The notes beneath the pieces are model-generated. The model was not told where the DNA came from. It did not search any database and worked only from the letters and a program-made list of their open reading frames with translations. DNA of 64,000 bases from Sphingomonas hominis. GTDB taxonomy: Bacteria; Pseudomonadota; Alphaproteobacteria; Sphingomonadales; Sphingomonadaceae. Of the stretch, positions 7,242 to 16,245 are shown piece by piece. The stretch lies in assembly GCF_013328205.1 (NCBI RefSeq), contig NZ_JABULH010000002.1, positions 310,001 through 374,000 on the forward strand, given 5' to 3'. Both the position numbers and the translations under genes were made by a program. How positions within the stretch are numbered: the first letter of the stretch is position 1; each line of letters opens with the position of its first letter.

Positions 7242-10226
7242 ATGAACATGTCCTCTGCCGTAGCGTCAGCAACCCGCGAATCCATGCGTCGCCTGCACCG
7301 CGCGAGCGAACCGGATGTTCTAAAACCGCTGCTCGCGCGCGCGGCGCTCACGCCTGATTCGCGGGAGCGGGTGATGGACACTGCCTCGGGACTGCTCGCC
7401 GACCTGCGCGCGGCGCAATCGCGCGGCTGGGTGAACCAGTTCCTGCAGGAATATCGGCTCAATTCGTCTGAAGGCGTTGCGCTGCTGAGTCTCGCCGAAG
7501 CGTTCCTGCGCGTGCCTGATCCCGAGACCGCCGACCTGCTGATCTCCGACAAATTGGGCGAGGCGAACTGGCGCAGCCACGCGGGACAGTCGAACAGCCG
7601 CCTCGTCAATACCGCCACCTGGGGGCTGGTGGTCGGCCGCGCGCTGGTCGGCGAGGGTGAGGCGGGGCCGCTCAAGCGCCTGCTCAGCCGCGCGGGCGAG
7701 CCGTTCGTGCGCCAGGCGGTCGGCGCCGCGATGAAGATGATGGGCGAGATCTTCGTGATGGGGCGCACCATCGACGAGGCGATGCGCCGGATGAAGAAGC
7801 CCGACAATCGCGGCTTCACCGCCAGCTTCGACATGCTAGGCGAGGCGGCGCGCACCACCGCGGACGGCGAGCGTTACTTCAAGGCATACGTCGACGCGAT
7901 CGACGCGGTCGGGCGTGACCCGTCCGCGGGCCACTCGATCTCGGTCAAGCTCTCCGCGCTCCACCCGCGCTACGAGGTCGCCAAATGGGACGAATGCGTG
8001 CCCGCGCTGACCGAGATGCTGGAGGCATTGGCGGTGCAGGCGGCGGGCAAGGGCATCGCGCTGACCGTCGACGCGGAGGAGAGCGAGCGGCTCGACATGA
8101 GCCTCGACATTATCGGCAATGTCGCAGCGCTGCCGTCGCTGAACGGCTGGGACGGGTTCGGCATGGCGGTGCAGGCATACGGCAAGCGCGCGCGCCCCGT
8201 CGTCGCCTGGGCCAACGAGCTCGGCCGCGTGATGAACGTGCGGCTGGTCAAGGGCGCCTATTGGGACAGCGAAATCAAGCGCACCCAGGTCGAGGGGCTC
8301 GAGGATTATCCGCTGTTCACGCGCAAGGCGTCGACCGACGTCAGCTATCTGGCGGTCGCGCGCGACATGCTCGACGCGCCCAACATCCGCCCGGCGTTCG
8401 CCAGCCACAATGCGCTGACCGTCGCGACGATCGTCGAATGGGCGGGCAATACCCGCGACTTCGAGTTCCAACGGCTCCACGGCATGGGTGATGGGCTGTA
8501 CGAGCGGCTGGTCCGCGACAACGGCTATCACTGCCGCATCTACGCGCCGGTCGGCGGGCACCGCGACCTGCTCGCCTATCTCGTCCGCCGCCTGCTGGAG
8601 AATGGCGCGAACTCGAGCTTCGTCCACCAGCTCGCCGACGCGCGGCTAACCGAGGACGAGATCCTCGCAGATCCGGTGACCAAGATCGCCGCGCTGGGTG
8701 GCGCGCGCCACGGATCGATCCCGCTGCCGGTCGACCTGTTCCGCGCCGCCGACGGGCACCGCAACTCGATGGGCATCGACCTCGCCGAGCGTGACGTGCT
8801 GGAGGCGACGACAAAGGCGGTGCGCGCGCCGGTGAACCTGTCGGTGACGCCGGTGAGCACGCAGGAGGTGCGCGACGCGGTGTCGCGCGCGCACGCCGCA
8901 TTTCCTACGTGGCGCGCGACCCCGGTCGAGGCGCGCGCCGATTGCCTCGATCGCCTCGCCGACCTGCTCGAACGCCACCGCGACGAGTTGATGGCGATCT
9001 GCGTTCAGGAAGCGAAGAAATCGATCGCCGACTCGATCGGCGAAGTGCGCGAGGCGGCCGATTTCTGCCGCTATTACGCGATGCAGGCGCGCGCGAAGAT
9101 GCAGCCGATCGAGCTGCCCGGGCCGACGGGTGAGCGTAACATGCTCCACATGGACGGCCGCGGCGTGTGGGCGACGATCGCGCCGTGGAACTTCCCGCTC
9201 GCGATCTTCCTCGGCCAAACCGTCGCCGCGCTGGTGACGGGCAACACCGTGGTCGCGAAACCCGCGCCGCAGACGCCCGCGATCGCCCGCCGCGCGGTGG
9301 AACTGGCGCGTGAGGCGGGCGTGCCCGCCGACGCGCTGATCCTGGTGCCGGGCGGACCCGAGGTCGGTGCCGCGCTGACCGCGGACGCGCGCGTGCAGGG
9401 CGTCGCCTTCACCGGATCGACCGCGACCGCGAAGAAGATCGCCCGCAGCCTGCTCGACGACGATGCCCGCCCGATCGTGCCGCTGATCGCGGAAACGGGC
9501 GGGATCAACGCGATGATCGTCGATTCGACCGCGCTGCCCGAACAGGTCGTCGCCGACGTCGTCACCAGCGCGTTCCGCTCGGCGGGGCAGCGCTGCTCGG
9601 CGCTGCGCCTGCTGTTGGTGCAGGAGGATATCGCCGACGGGCTGATCGAGATGCTGTCGGGCGCGATGGACCTGCTGACGCTCGGCGATCCGGCCGACCC
9701 GGCGACCGACGTCGGTCCGGTGATCGACCAGGACGCCTACGACCGTCTGATGGGGTACCGCGACAGCGTGCGCGAGCGCTGGGTCAAGACGATCGACGCG
9801 CCCGCCGACGGCCTGTTCGTGCCGCCGACGCTGATCCGGCTCGGTGGAATCGAAGACCTCAACCGCGAGTGGTTCGGCCCCATCCTGCACGTCGCGACGT
9901 GGAAGGCGGGCGAGCTGGAACAGACGATCGCGCGCGTCAACGCCAAGGGTTACGGGCTGACGATGGGGCTGCACAGCCGCATCGCGCGCGCGGCCGAGAT
10001 GACCGAGGGGCTGGCGGCGGTCGGCAACCTCTACATCAATCGTTCGATGATCGGCGCGGTGGTCGGATCGCAGCCGTTCGGCGGCGAGGGGCTATCGGGC
10101 ACCGGGCCCAAGGCGGGCGGGCCGCATTATCTCTACCGTTTCTGCGCCGAGCGTGCGGTATCGGTCGACACGACGAGCGCGGGTGGCAATGCGACGCTGC
10201 TCAGCCTCGACGAAGGCGGTATCTGA
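7242..10226 (+). CDS. putA: Bifunctional proline dehydrogenase / glutamate-semialdehyde dehydrogenase PutA
   Basis: About 994 residues. The N-terminal half is the FAD-dependent proline dehydrogenase barrel, including SIKLSALHPRYE-like SVKLSALHPRYE and RLVKGAYWD. The C-terminal half is the NAD-dependent aldehyde dehydrogenase with its catalytic cysteine near residue 785 (AGQRCSALR) and the end region QPFGGEGLSGTGPKAGG. Together they oxidise proline to glutamate with substrate channelling. The N-terminal ribbon-helix-helix DNA-binding domain of enteric PutA is absent, so it should not autoregulate. The ATG at 7242 with GGAAA upstream is preferred to an in-frame GTG at 7206; ATG 7248 is also possible. 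Confidence 0.95.
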   Translation: MNMSSAVASATRESMRRLHRASEPDVLKPLLARAALTPDSRERVMDTASGLLADLRAAQSRGWVNQFLQEYRLNSSEGVALLSLAEAFLRVPDPETADLLISDKLGEANWRSHAGQSNSRLVNTATWGLVVGRALVGEGEAGPLKRLLSRAGEPFVRQAVGAAMKMMGEIFVMGRTIDEAMRRMKKPDNRGFTASFDMLGEAARTTADGERYFKAYVDAIDAVGRDPSAGHSISVKLSALHPRYEVAKWDECVPALTEMLEALAVQAAGKGIALTVDAEESERLDMSLDIIGNVAALPSLNGWDGFGMAVQAYGKRARPVVAWANELGRVMNVRLVKGAYWDSEIKRTQVEGLEDYPLFTRKASTDVSYLAVARDMLDAPNIRPAFASHNALTVATIVEWAGNTRDFEFQRLHGMGDGLYERLVRDNGYHCRIYAPVGGHRDLLAYLVRRLLENGANSSFVHQLADARLTEDEILADPVTKIAALGGARHGSIPLPVDLFRAADGHRNSMGIDLAERDVLEATTKAVRAPVNLSVTPVSTQEVRDAVSRAHAAFPTWRATPVEARADCLDRLADLLERHRDELMAICVQEAKKSIADSIGEVREAADFCRYYAMQARAKMQPIELPGPTGERNMLHMDGRGVWATIAPWNFPLAIFLGQTVAALVTGNTVVAKPAPQTPAIARRAVELAREAGVPADALILVPGGPEVGAALTADARVQGVAFTGSTATAKKIARSLLDDDARPIVPLIAETGGINAMIVDSTALPEQVVADVVTSAFRSAGQRCSALRLLLVQEDIADGLIEMLSGAMDLLTLGDPADPATDVGPVIDQDAYDRLMGYRDSVRERWVKTIDAPADGLFVPPTLIRLGGIEDLNREWFGPILHVATWKAGELEQTIARVNAKGYGLTMGLHSRIARAAEMTEGLAAVGNLYINRSMIGAVVGSQPFGGEGLSGTGPKAGGPHYLYRFCAERAVSVDTTSAGGNATLLSLDEGGI

Positions 10227-10240
10227 GGCGGACACGACAA

Positions 10241-10268
10241 CGGCCGGGCGTCGCGAGACACCCGGCCG
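10241..10268. terminator. Hairpin terminator between putA and convergent gene
   Basis: An inverted repeat CGGCCGGG / CCCGGCCG with an inner GTC/GAC pairing, 14 bases after the putA stop and 25 before the stop of the convergent gene. There is no clear U-tract. Its position supports a bidirectional terminator. Confidence 0.55.
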
Positions 10269-10293
10269 ACGTATGGTCGTCTAGGTCAGGCGA

Positions 10294-10680
10294 TCAGCGG
10301 CACTTAACGTTGCCGCGGTCGATCGAGCGGCCGAGCAGCGCACCCGCGCCACCGCCCGCGAGCGTGCCGAGCAACCCGCCGCCGACGAGGTTGCCGAGCG
10401 CCGCGCCGCCGACTCCGCCCACCACCAGGCCCGTCGTACCGTCGTTGCGGCGGCAATAAGCGCGCCCGTCATTGCCCCGGTAGATGCGGTCGTTGCGGCC
10501 GAGCCGGCGCTCGCCGCCGCGACGTGCGCGATAATCGTCGCGCGGGTTCCAGTTACGGTCGTCGCCGTGCCAGCGATAGTCGCGGTCACGATCGCGGCGC
10601 TGCGCGTCCGCCGAGGTGGCGACCATCGGCGCGGTCAGCGTCGCCATCGCGGCGAGCGAGAACAGGGCGTTGCGGATCAT
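10294..10680 (-). CDS. Glycine-zipper 2TM envelope protein
   Basis: A 128-residue protein with a signal peptide ending near ADAQ (residue 27). A charged Arg/Asp-rich middle follows, then a glycine-zipper hairpin (residues about 83-117, GLVVGGVGGAALGN and onward), as in the 17-kDa surface antigen / glycine zipper 2TM family. Two cysteines (residues 76 and 127) could form a disulfide. It probably sits in the periplasm or envelope; its molecular role is unknown. The ATG at 10680 is chosen for the AAGGAGA ribosome site. It is divergent from the GAF gene. Confidence 0.85.
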   Translation of the reverse strand: MIRNALFSLAAMATLTAPMVATSADAQRRDRDRDYRWHGDDRNWNPRDDYRARRGGERRLGRNDRIYRGNDGRAYCRRNDGTTGLVVGGVGGAALGNLVGGGLLGTLAGGGAGALLGRSIDRGNVKCR

Positions 10681-10794
10681 CGTGTTTTCTCCTTCGACCC
10701 ATGCAACGCGGGACGATCGGGGAGGGTCCATCGGCGAACGGCTTGTCCTCGGATGCCCCGCGGCTATCTAGGGCGACTTTCATCGGAGTCTGTC

Positions 10795-11316
10795 ATGGAT
10801 CACAGCAACGAGCGCGAGCGCGCGCGGATCGCCAACCTGCTGCGGCTCGACGCGATCAATCAGCCGCCCAACGCGATGCTCAACGAACTCGCCGAGGTCG
10901 CGGCACTGGCGCTCGATTGCCCGATCGCGATCATCAGCCTGGTTGCGAAAGACCGCATCTGGCTCAAGGCATCGCCGGGGATCGACGGCCTCGACCAGCT
11001 CGCCCGCGACGAGGGGCTGTGCGGGTCGGCGGTGATGCAGGACGACCCCTGGGTGATCGAGAATGCCGCGGTCGACGTGCGCGCGCTCGCCAATCCGCTG
11101 GTCGCCGGCGACTTCGGCCTACGCTTCTACGCCGGTGTGCCGCTCAAGGGGTCGGACGGGCATAATCTGGGCATGCTCGCCGCGATCGACGCCAAGCCGC
11201 GGACGGTGAGCGAGCGTGAACTGCAGATCCTGAAAAAGCTGGCCGAGGTCGTGGTCCACCTGATCGAGGGGCGGCTGGAGGAACGATTGCTGGTTCCGAT
11301 CACATCGGACGCGTGA
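10795..11316 (+). CDS. GAF domain protein
   Basis: A 173-residue single-domain protein. Residues about 25-165 form a GAF fold: CPIAIISLVAKDRIWLKAS, DEGLCGSAVMQDDPWVIENA and LRFYAGVPLKGSDGHNLGML, ending in an amphipathic helix. This is the sensor-type GAF found at the start of bacterial histidine kinases and cyclases, but no output domain follows, so it may bind a small ligand and act through a partner. Its 3' end overlaps the convergent gene by 17 bp. The ATG at 10795 lies in a TCATGG context without a strong ribosome site. Confidence 0.85.
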   Translation: MDHSNERERARIANLLRLDAINQPPNAMLNELAEVAALALDCPIAIISLVAKDRIWLKASPGIDGLDQLARDEGLCGSAVMQDDPWVIENAAVDVRALANPLVAGDFGLRFYAGVPLKGSDGHNLGMLAAIDAKPRTVSERELQILKKLAEVVVHLIEGRLEERLLVPITSDA

Positions 11317-11593
11317 CTTGTTCGAGCATCAACGCGCCCTTGTGCGTCAGCAACGCACCGCGCGCAACCGGCTCGTCGCCCACCCCGATCAGCAGCGCCT
11401 CGATCGCGATCAGTCCTTCGTCGATCAGCGCGCGGATCGCCTGCACGAACAGGCGATGCTCGCCGGGCGTGGTCGGGTCGAGCGTCGACGGCGCGAGGTC
11501 GATCGCCCGCGGCCACTCGTTGTGCAGGACCTGCAACACCGCGCCCGTGATCGCAGTCTGGCGCAGCGTGTCGAGGAGCGGGATGCCGGTCAT
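11300..11593 (-). CDS. Hypothetical protein (97 aa)
   Basis: A 97-residue, mostly helical protein (MTGIPLLDTLRQTAITGAVL at the start, LTHKGALMLEQV near the end). I do not recognise the family. There is no signal peptide, membrane segment or metal motif. It could be real because it is clean, has a standard ATG and fills an otherwise empty gap, but its 3' end overlaps the end of the GAF gene on the other strand by 17 bp. Confidence 0.55.
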   Translation of the reverse strand: MTGIPLLDTLRQTAITGAVLQVLHNEWPRAIDLAPSTLDPTTPGEHRLFVQAIRALIDEGLIAIEALLIGVGDEPVARGALLTHKGALMLEQVTRPM

Positions 11594-11693
11594 GCCGCAT
11601 CCCTAGTGATAGGAACGCGTGTAAAAAAGTGTGAACATCGGCCGCATTTTGTCGCGTTGCCGTAACGTCACCACCGCTGGTCACGCGCTTAAT

Positions 11694-12878
11694 CTAGGCG
11701 TCGTCACGTGGCCCGCGATCGTCGGATATCCGGCGCGGATCGATCAACCGCCCGTCGGGTGCGGCGGTGTAATTGACCTGCATCGGATAGGCGATCGTCA
11801 GCCCTTCCTCGTTGCAGCGCTTGAGGATGGCGATGCCGGTGCGGTGACGGCCGTTAAAACTCTCGGTGAAATCGGCCGAAGGGCTGTCGAACTGCACGTC
11901 GAAGTCGAGGCTCGACGTACCGAATTGAAAGAAGCCGCAGCGGACATAGGTCATGCCGCACGCCTCGATCACTTCCTTCATCGTGTCGGGGAAGCGTTCG
12001 AGCTGGTCGGTCGGCGTTTCATAGGCGAGGCCGATGATGAACTTGCTGCGGCGGCGTTCGCGCACCGTGTTGTTCTGGATTTCCTTGTCCAGCAGGTTCT
12101 TGTTGGAGATGACGCGCAACTCGCCGTCGATCCCGCGGATGCGCGTCGACTTGAGCCCGATCTCCTCCACGGTGCCCGAGGTGCTGTCATAGGTGACGGC
12201 GTCGCCACGGCGGAACGGCCGGTCGAAGATGATCGCGAGCGCGGCGAACAGATCGGCGAAGATGCCCTGCGCCGCCAGACCGATCGCGATGCCGCCGACG
12301 CCCAGACCCGCGACCAGCCCGGTTACGTTGACGCCCAGGTTATCGAGCACGACGACGAAGGCGATGGCGAACACCGCGAAGCTGACCAGCAGACGGATCA
12401 GCCCCAACGCACTGCCCAGCGCCTCGCCGCCCAGCCGTTCGTTGCGCGTGCGGTGCTCGATTGCGCCCAGGATCAGCTCGCGCGCCCAGATCGCGGCCTG
12501 GAACACCGCAGCGACCGTGAACAGGAAGGTAACGGTCGAAGACACGTCGACCGGCGCGCCCGCGTAACCAACGACCAGCTTCGCCGACAGCAGCACGATG
12601 AAGAAGCCGTGCGTCCGCTCCACCGCGCGGCCGAGCACCGCCGACCAGCCCTTGCCGGTGCGGCTGCGCGCGACCAGTCGGGGGCCGAGCCCGCGCAGCC
12701 AGAACAAGGCGGCGGCGATCGCCACGCCCGCGCCGATGCCGATCAGGATCTGCAACCAATGCGTGCGCAGCCATAGGGCGCTGGAGGCGAGCAGACCCTC
12801 GACCTGATCCTGCACCTGCGCGGTGTCGATATGCGGTTTGCGCGCGGCGGCCGCGGCCGCAGTGTTGTTGGTGGTCAT
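11694..12878 (-). CDS. Mechanosensitive ion channel, MscS family
   Basis: A 394-residue channel. Transmembrane helices lie at about residues 43-62, 90-108, 117-135, 160-180 and 185-210. The last is the glycine/alanine-rich pore helix (GLVAGLGVGGIAIGLAAQGIFADLFA), followed by the MscS beta domain (FDRPFRRGDAV, GTVEEIGLKSTRIR, NKNLLDKEIQN). It should open under membrane tension to release solutes during osmotic downshock. It is longer than minimal MscS (about 286 aa) because of the extra N-terminal helices. It lies 28 bp downstream of the topoisomerase gene on the same strand, so they may be co-transcribed. Confidence 0.92.
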   Translation of the reverse strand: MTTNNTAAAAAARKPHIDTAQVQDQVEGLLASSALWLRTHWLQILIGIGAGVAIAAALFWLRGLGPRLVARSRTGKGWSAVLGRAVERTHGFFIVLLSAKLVVGYAGAPVDVSSTVTFLFTVAAVFQAAIWARELILGAIEHRTRNERLGGEALGSALGLIRLLVSFAVFAIAFVVVLDNLGVNVTGLVAGLGVGGIAIGLAAQGIFADLFAALAIIFDRPFRRGDAVTYDSTSGTVEEIGLKSTRIRGIDGELRVISNKNLLDKEIQNNTVRERRRSKFIIGLAYETPTDQLERFPDTMKEVIEACGMTYVRCGFFQFGTSSLDFDVQFDSPSADFTESFNGRHRTGIAILKRCNEEGLTIAYPMQVNYTAAPDGRLIDPRRISDDRGPRDDA

Positions 12879-12906
12879 CTATTCTCTATCGTTCGCGCCG
12901 AACAGG

Positions 12907-13929
12907 TCAGGCGGCCGCCGCCGCCTCGACCTCCGCGCTCAGGAATGCGATCAGCCCGCGCTCGGCGCGCGTCAGGTAAGGCGTCGCGCGCGGCAGCTTG
13001 AGCTGTTCGCGAAAGGCGAGTTGCGCGGCCTTGCTCTTGCCCAGCTCGATCAGATCGGGGTGGACGTAGGATTTGCGCGCGATCGACGGCGTGTTGCCGA
13101 GCCGCTCGACCACCGGCTCCAGCATCGTCTTGAGCGTGATCGGCTCCTCAGCCTCGGCCAGCGTCTCGAACGCGACGACGCTCGCACCCCAGGTGCGGAA
13201 ATGCTTGGCGCTGAAATCCTCGCCCATCGCTTCCTTGATGTAAGCATTCACGTCGGACGAGCTGATCGGGCGCGGCTCGCCGTCGGCGTCGACGTACTGG
13301 AACAACTTCTGCCCCGGCAGATCCTGGCACCGCTTGACGAACTGCGCGAGGCTGCGATCGGTGATCGTCAGCATTCGCTCCTTGCCCGATTTCGCGCGAT
13401 ATTTGAGCTTCAGCGTCTTGCCCGCGATCTTCGCGTGACGATCGCGCAGCGTGGTCAGCCCGAAACTCTTGTTGGTCTTGGCGTAGGTTTCGTTGCCGAT
13501 GCGCAGATTGTGCGTGTCGAGCAGCTTCACCACCGCGGCGAGCGTACGGTCCTTGTCGTGGCGGCGGTGCGCTAAGTCCTCTTCGACCTGCCGGCGCAGC
13601 TTAGGTAGTGCGAGGCCGAAGCTGACGCACTTGGAGTATTTCGCCGCTTCCTGCGCGGCGCGGAACTCGGTGTGATAGCGATATTGCTTGCGGCCCTTCT
13701 CATCCCAGCCGACCGCCTGAACGTGGCCGAATGGGTCGAGGCAGAACCAGGCGTTGACGTAGGCGGGCGGCAGGCCGATCGCGTTCAGCCGGTCGATCTC
13801 GTCGCGGTCGGTGACGCGCTCGCCATCGGGCGTCCAGTAGCTCCACTTGCCGCCGCGCGTCTTCTTCCGCGTGATGCCGGGCTCGCTGTCGTCGCAATAG
13901 TTGATCGTCGCCGTCACGCTCGCCGTCAC
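12907..13929 (-). CDS. DNA topoisomerase IB (poxvirus-like)
   Basis: Up to 340 residues. The N-terminal clamp (GKWSYWTPDGERVTD, LPPAYVNAWF) and the catalytic domain are both present. The expected catalytic residues can be seen: Arg in LRIGNE (143), a lysine near 176, the KHFRTWGA motif (242-249) and the nucleophilic tyrosine in SYVHP (288). The enzyme relaxes supercoils through a 3'-phosphotyrosine. The first in-frame start is a GTG at 13929 directly abutting GAGGAG; the next GTG at 13917 has better spacing and may be the true start. It is divergent from a DJ-1-type stress gene across 100 bp. Confidence 0.92.
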   Translation of the reverse strand: MTASVTATINYCDDSEPGITRKKTRGGKWSYWTPDGERVTDRDEIDRLNAIGLPPAYVNAWFCLDPFGHVQAVGWDEKGRKQYRYHTEFRAAQEAAKYSKCVSFGLALPKLRRQVEEDLAHRRHDKDRTLAAVVKLLDTHNLRIGNETYAKTNKSFGLTTLRDRHAKIAGKTLKLKYRAKSGKERMLTITDRSLAQFVKRCQDLPGQKLFQYVDADGEPRPISSSDVNAYIKEAMGEDFSAKHFRTWGASVVAFETLAEAEEPITLKTMLEPVVERLGNTPSIARKSYVHPDLIELGKSKAAQLAFREQLKLPRATPYLTRAERGLIAFLSAEVEAAAAA

Positions 13930-13947
13930 CTCCTCATCGCCTTTGCA

Positions 13948-13978
13948 AATGCGTGCGTGCCGGCTTCGTTCCCGGAAC
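13948..13978 (-). promoter_or_regulatory. Candidate EcfG-type promoter for topoisomerase IB
   Basis: On the reverse strand GGAAC, 16 bases, then CATT, against the EcfG consensus GGAAC-N16/17-CGTT. The -35 element is one half of the palindrome GTTCCCGGAAC (13968-13978), whose other half serves a similar site on the forward strand. Confidence 0.45.
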
Positions 13979-13999
13979 GAGCATGCGGGGGCGGGGGTT
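13974..13999 (+). promoter_or_regulatory. Candidate EcfG-type promoter for the DJ-1-like gene
   Basis: GGAAC, 17 bases, then GGTT, one mismatch from the EcfG general stress consensus. It ends 30 bases before the ATG at 14030 and shares the palindrome GTTCCCGGAAC with the divergent site. Confidence 0.45.
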
Positions 14000-14029
14000 C
14001 AGGCAGACCCCTTTTACGGAGTTTCCGAC

Positions 14030-14590
14030 ATGGCCGACCTATCCAACCTGCGCGTGCTGATGCTTGCCACCGACGGTTTCGAGGAAGCCGAATTGTTCGA
14101 ACCGCGCCAGGCGCTGCTCGACGCCGGCGTCCAGGTGACGCTCGCCTCGATCAAGACCGACGAGATCCAGGGCGTCGTCAACGACAGCGAGAAGGGCAAG
14201 ACGATCACCCCCGACACGACGCTTGACGCGGTCGACACGGAGGAGTTCGACGCGCTGGTGCTGCCGGGCGGCGTCGGCAACCCTGACAAAATGCGCCTGC
14301 AGGAACGCGCAGTCGAGATCGTCGAGGAGTTCATGGACGACGACAAGATCGTCGCCGCGATCTGCCATGCGCCGTGGCTGCTGGTCGAGGCCGACGTGGT
14401 CGATGGGCGCACCGTGACGAGCTGGCCGTCGGTACGCACCGACCTGGAGAATGCGGGCGCCGACGTGGTCGACGAGGAAGTGGTGGTCGACGACAACCTC
14501 ATCACCAGCCGCAAGCCCGACGACATCCCCGCGTTTAACAAGGCGATCATCGCGGCGCTGACGCAGGTCGCGGCGGGCGACAACGCCTGA
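14030..14590 (+). CDS. DJ-1/PfpI type 1 glutamine amidotransferase-like stress protein
   Basis: A 186-residue protein of the DJ-1/PfpI superfamily (general stress protein 18 / YhbO-like). The elbow cysteine is residue 112 in AAICHAPW, with the acidic residue in TDGFEEAEL (18-19) near it. Family members act as glyoxalases, deglycases or proteases; which one applies is not decided here. The gene starts at an ATG with GGAG upstream and follows an EcfG-like promoter. It is divergent from topoisomerase IB, another gene often stress-induced in alphaproteobacteria. Confidence 0.92.
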   Translation: MADLSNLRVLMLATDGFEEAELFEPRQALLDAGVQVTLASIKTDEIQGVVNDSEKGKTITPDTTLDAVDTEEFDALVLPGGVGNPDKMRLQERAVEIVEEFMDDDKIVAAICHAPWLLVEADVVDGRTVTSWPSVRTDLENAGADVVDEEVVVDDNLITSRKPDDIPAFNKAIIAALTQVAAGDNA

Positions 14591-14600
14591 TCCACCAACC

Positions 14601-14627
14601 GTCACCCCGGACTTGATCCGGGGTGAC
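14601..14627. repeat. Extragenic palindrome (REP copy 1)
   Basis: A perfect 10-bp inverted repeat, GTCACCCCGG and CCGGGGTGAC, around ACTTGAT. It is a copy of a short repeat seen at four intergenic sites in this window. It lies between convergent 3' ends. Confidence 0.85.
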
Positions 14628-14631
14628 GAAG

Positions 14632-16038
14632 CTAGGCGACCGCCGCTCGGGCCTCGCGTGCCGGGCGGCGGCGCTGCAACAGCACGAACGCCGCCTCCTT
14701 GCGCAGCCGCGCCAAATAGGTGTCGAGGCCGATCTGAGCGCCGAGCACGAAGTATAGGTAGCTCTGGAACGCGATGCCGACGAATGCGCCGCCGAGCAGG
14801 TAGATGAGTTGCGCGTGCTGCAATGCCTCCGCTAGTCGCCCGGCCCACGCCTGTCCGGTGCCGTCACCGTCACCGCCACCGCCACCGCCACCAACGTCCT
14901 CGTCCTTGATATAGCGTCGCCGCACCACCTCCATGCGGACGAGTCCGATCAGGTTGATCAGCATCCACAACGCGAACCCGGGATAGCCCTGCTCGCCCAG
15001 CATCTCGAAATAGCTCGAATGATAGGCGCGACTCTTGTCGACCGTCAGGCCGCGTTTCACCGTGGTGCCCGCGCCCGACCCTTCGACGCTGACGGTGTCG
15101 TAGCGGATCTGGTTCTGGCGATACGCGTCGAACCCGCCGCCAAACGGGTGCGTCTTGGCGTAATCCCACGTCCACTGCCACACCGCGATTCGCGTCGAGG
15201 CCGATTCGTCGGCCTGATAGGTCTTGATCGTCCCCATTCGCTCGCTGAACGCGGAAGGGAGGAACGGCACCGCGACCAGCCCGGCGAGCGCCAGCGCGCC
15301 CAGGTACAGCATCCGCCGCTTGACCGTCCGCAGCATCAGCACCGCGAGCAGGCCGATGCACAGCAACCCCGTGCGCGCCGAGGTGCCGACCGGGATCAGC
15401 AGGCAGGAGAAGGTCAGCGCATAGGCGAACAACCGCACGCGGGCGTCGGGCACGAACAAGGTGCCGTCGCGCGCCAGCCACAGAATGATCGGGATCAGCG
15501 AGATCGACACCGCCGAGATGATCGACCCTTCGTACAGCCCCGAATTGTTCGCGACCATCAGGTTGAGCTCGCCATATCCGCCGCCCGAGGCGAGCGTCTT
15601 GATCCCGCCGACGATGATGATCGAGGCCGCGGACAGCACCACGAACAGCAGCAGCGACTCAATCCTGAGCCGCGTGCGCAAGGTGAGCGGCAGAAAGGCG
15701 GCGAACGCCAGGTTCTTCCACACCCATTCCCATTTATCGAGCGCTTCCACCGGGAAATCGGCCGCTCTGGTGGTGGCGTAGCAATAGGCGAGCAGGATCA
15801 CGAACATGGCCTGGCGCGGCGCGAAGCGGCTGTCCGTCTTGTCGTCGGCGATGGCCCAGCCGAGCACCGCCAGCACCACCGCGATAAGGCTGATCGGCAC
15901 GCTGTTGAGCATGTAATAGGTCAGCCGCTGCGGCGAGATGATGTCGATGTAGATATACGCCAGCACGAACAGGAACGGGCGGCGAAACCCCGTGCCCCAT
16001 AATGCCAGCAGGAAGCCGATGAACGCGAGGTCACGCAC
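14632..16038 (-). CDS. O-glycosylation/O-antigen ligase-like membrane protein, exosortase A-associated type
   Basis: A polytopic membrane protein (about 468 residues, roughly 10-12 helices). It matches the putative O-ligase found in exosortase A (XrtA/PEP-CTERM) polysaccharide loci: GFRRPFLFVLAYIYIDIISPQRLTYY at the start, an O-antigen ligase core with GTSARTGLL, the periplasmic loop HPFGGGFDAYR and YHSSYFEMLGEQG. It probably transfers or polymerises exopolysaccharide units. A run of seven glycines occurs near residue 385. A GTG at 16038 overlapping the preceding stop (GTGCGTGA) gives the family's usual start; an ATG at 16062 is the longer alternative. Confidence 0.85.
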   Translation of the reverse strand: MRDLAFIGFLLALWGTGFRRPFLFVLAYIYIDIISPQRLTYYMLNSVPISLIAVVLAVLGWAIADDKTDSRFAPRQAMFVILLAYCYATTRAADFPVEALDKWEWVWKNLAFAAFLPLTLRTRLRIESLLLFVVLSAASIIIVGGIKTLASGGGYGELNLMVANNSGLYEGSIISAVSISLIPIILWLARDGTLFVPDARVRLFAYALTFSCLLIPVGTSARTGLLCIGLLAVLMLRTVKRRMLYLGALALAGLVAVPFLPSAFSERMGTIKTYQADESASTRIAVWQWTWDYAKTHPFGGGFDAYRQNQIRYDTVSVEGSGAGTTVKRGLTVDKSRAYHSSYFEMLGEQGYPGFALWMLINLIGLVRMEVVRRRYIKDEDVGGGGGGGDGDGTGQAWAGRLAEALQHAQLIYLLGGAFVGIAFQSYLYFVLGAQIGLDTYLARLRKEAAFVLLQRRRPAREARAAVA

Positions 16039-16165
16039 GACGGCGGCGGCGCTCCATCGCATCCGGCGCCTTCGCCTCGCGGTCGAGATCGGGACGACGC
16101 AGCAGCATGAACGCGGCGAGCATCATCAGCCCGTGCGCCAGCCCGAGCGCGAAATTGTCGATCAT
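16031..16165 (-). CDS. Small one-helix membrane protein (44 aa) upstream of the O-ligase
   Basis: A 44-residue frame (MIDNFALGLAHGLMMLAAFM, then a polar region ending RRRRRA). It has one hydrophobic helix and a very basic tail, so it should insert in the inner membrane with the tail in the cytoplasm. Its stop overlaps the start of the O-ligase gene by eight bases, which suggests translational coupling. A GAGGA lies about 11 bases before the ATG. I do not recognise a named family. It is short, but its position and coupling make it worth keeping. Confidence 0.5.
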   Translation of the reverse strand: MIDNFALGLAHGLMMLAAFMLLRRPDLDREAKAPDAMERRRRRA

Positions 16166-16245
16166 CGCCGCACCGTCCTCATGCGCTCGGCGATACGCGC
16201 ACGCGGTTGACGCGGCGTTAAACCTGTCGGGTGCAGATGGTCGTC

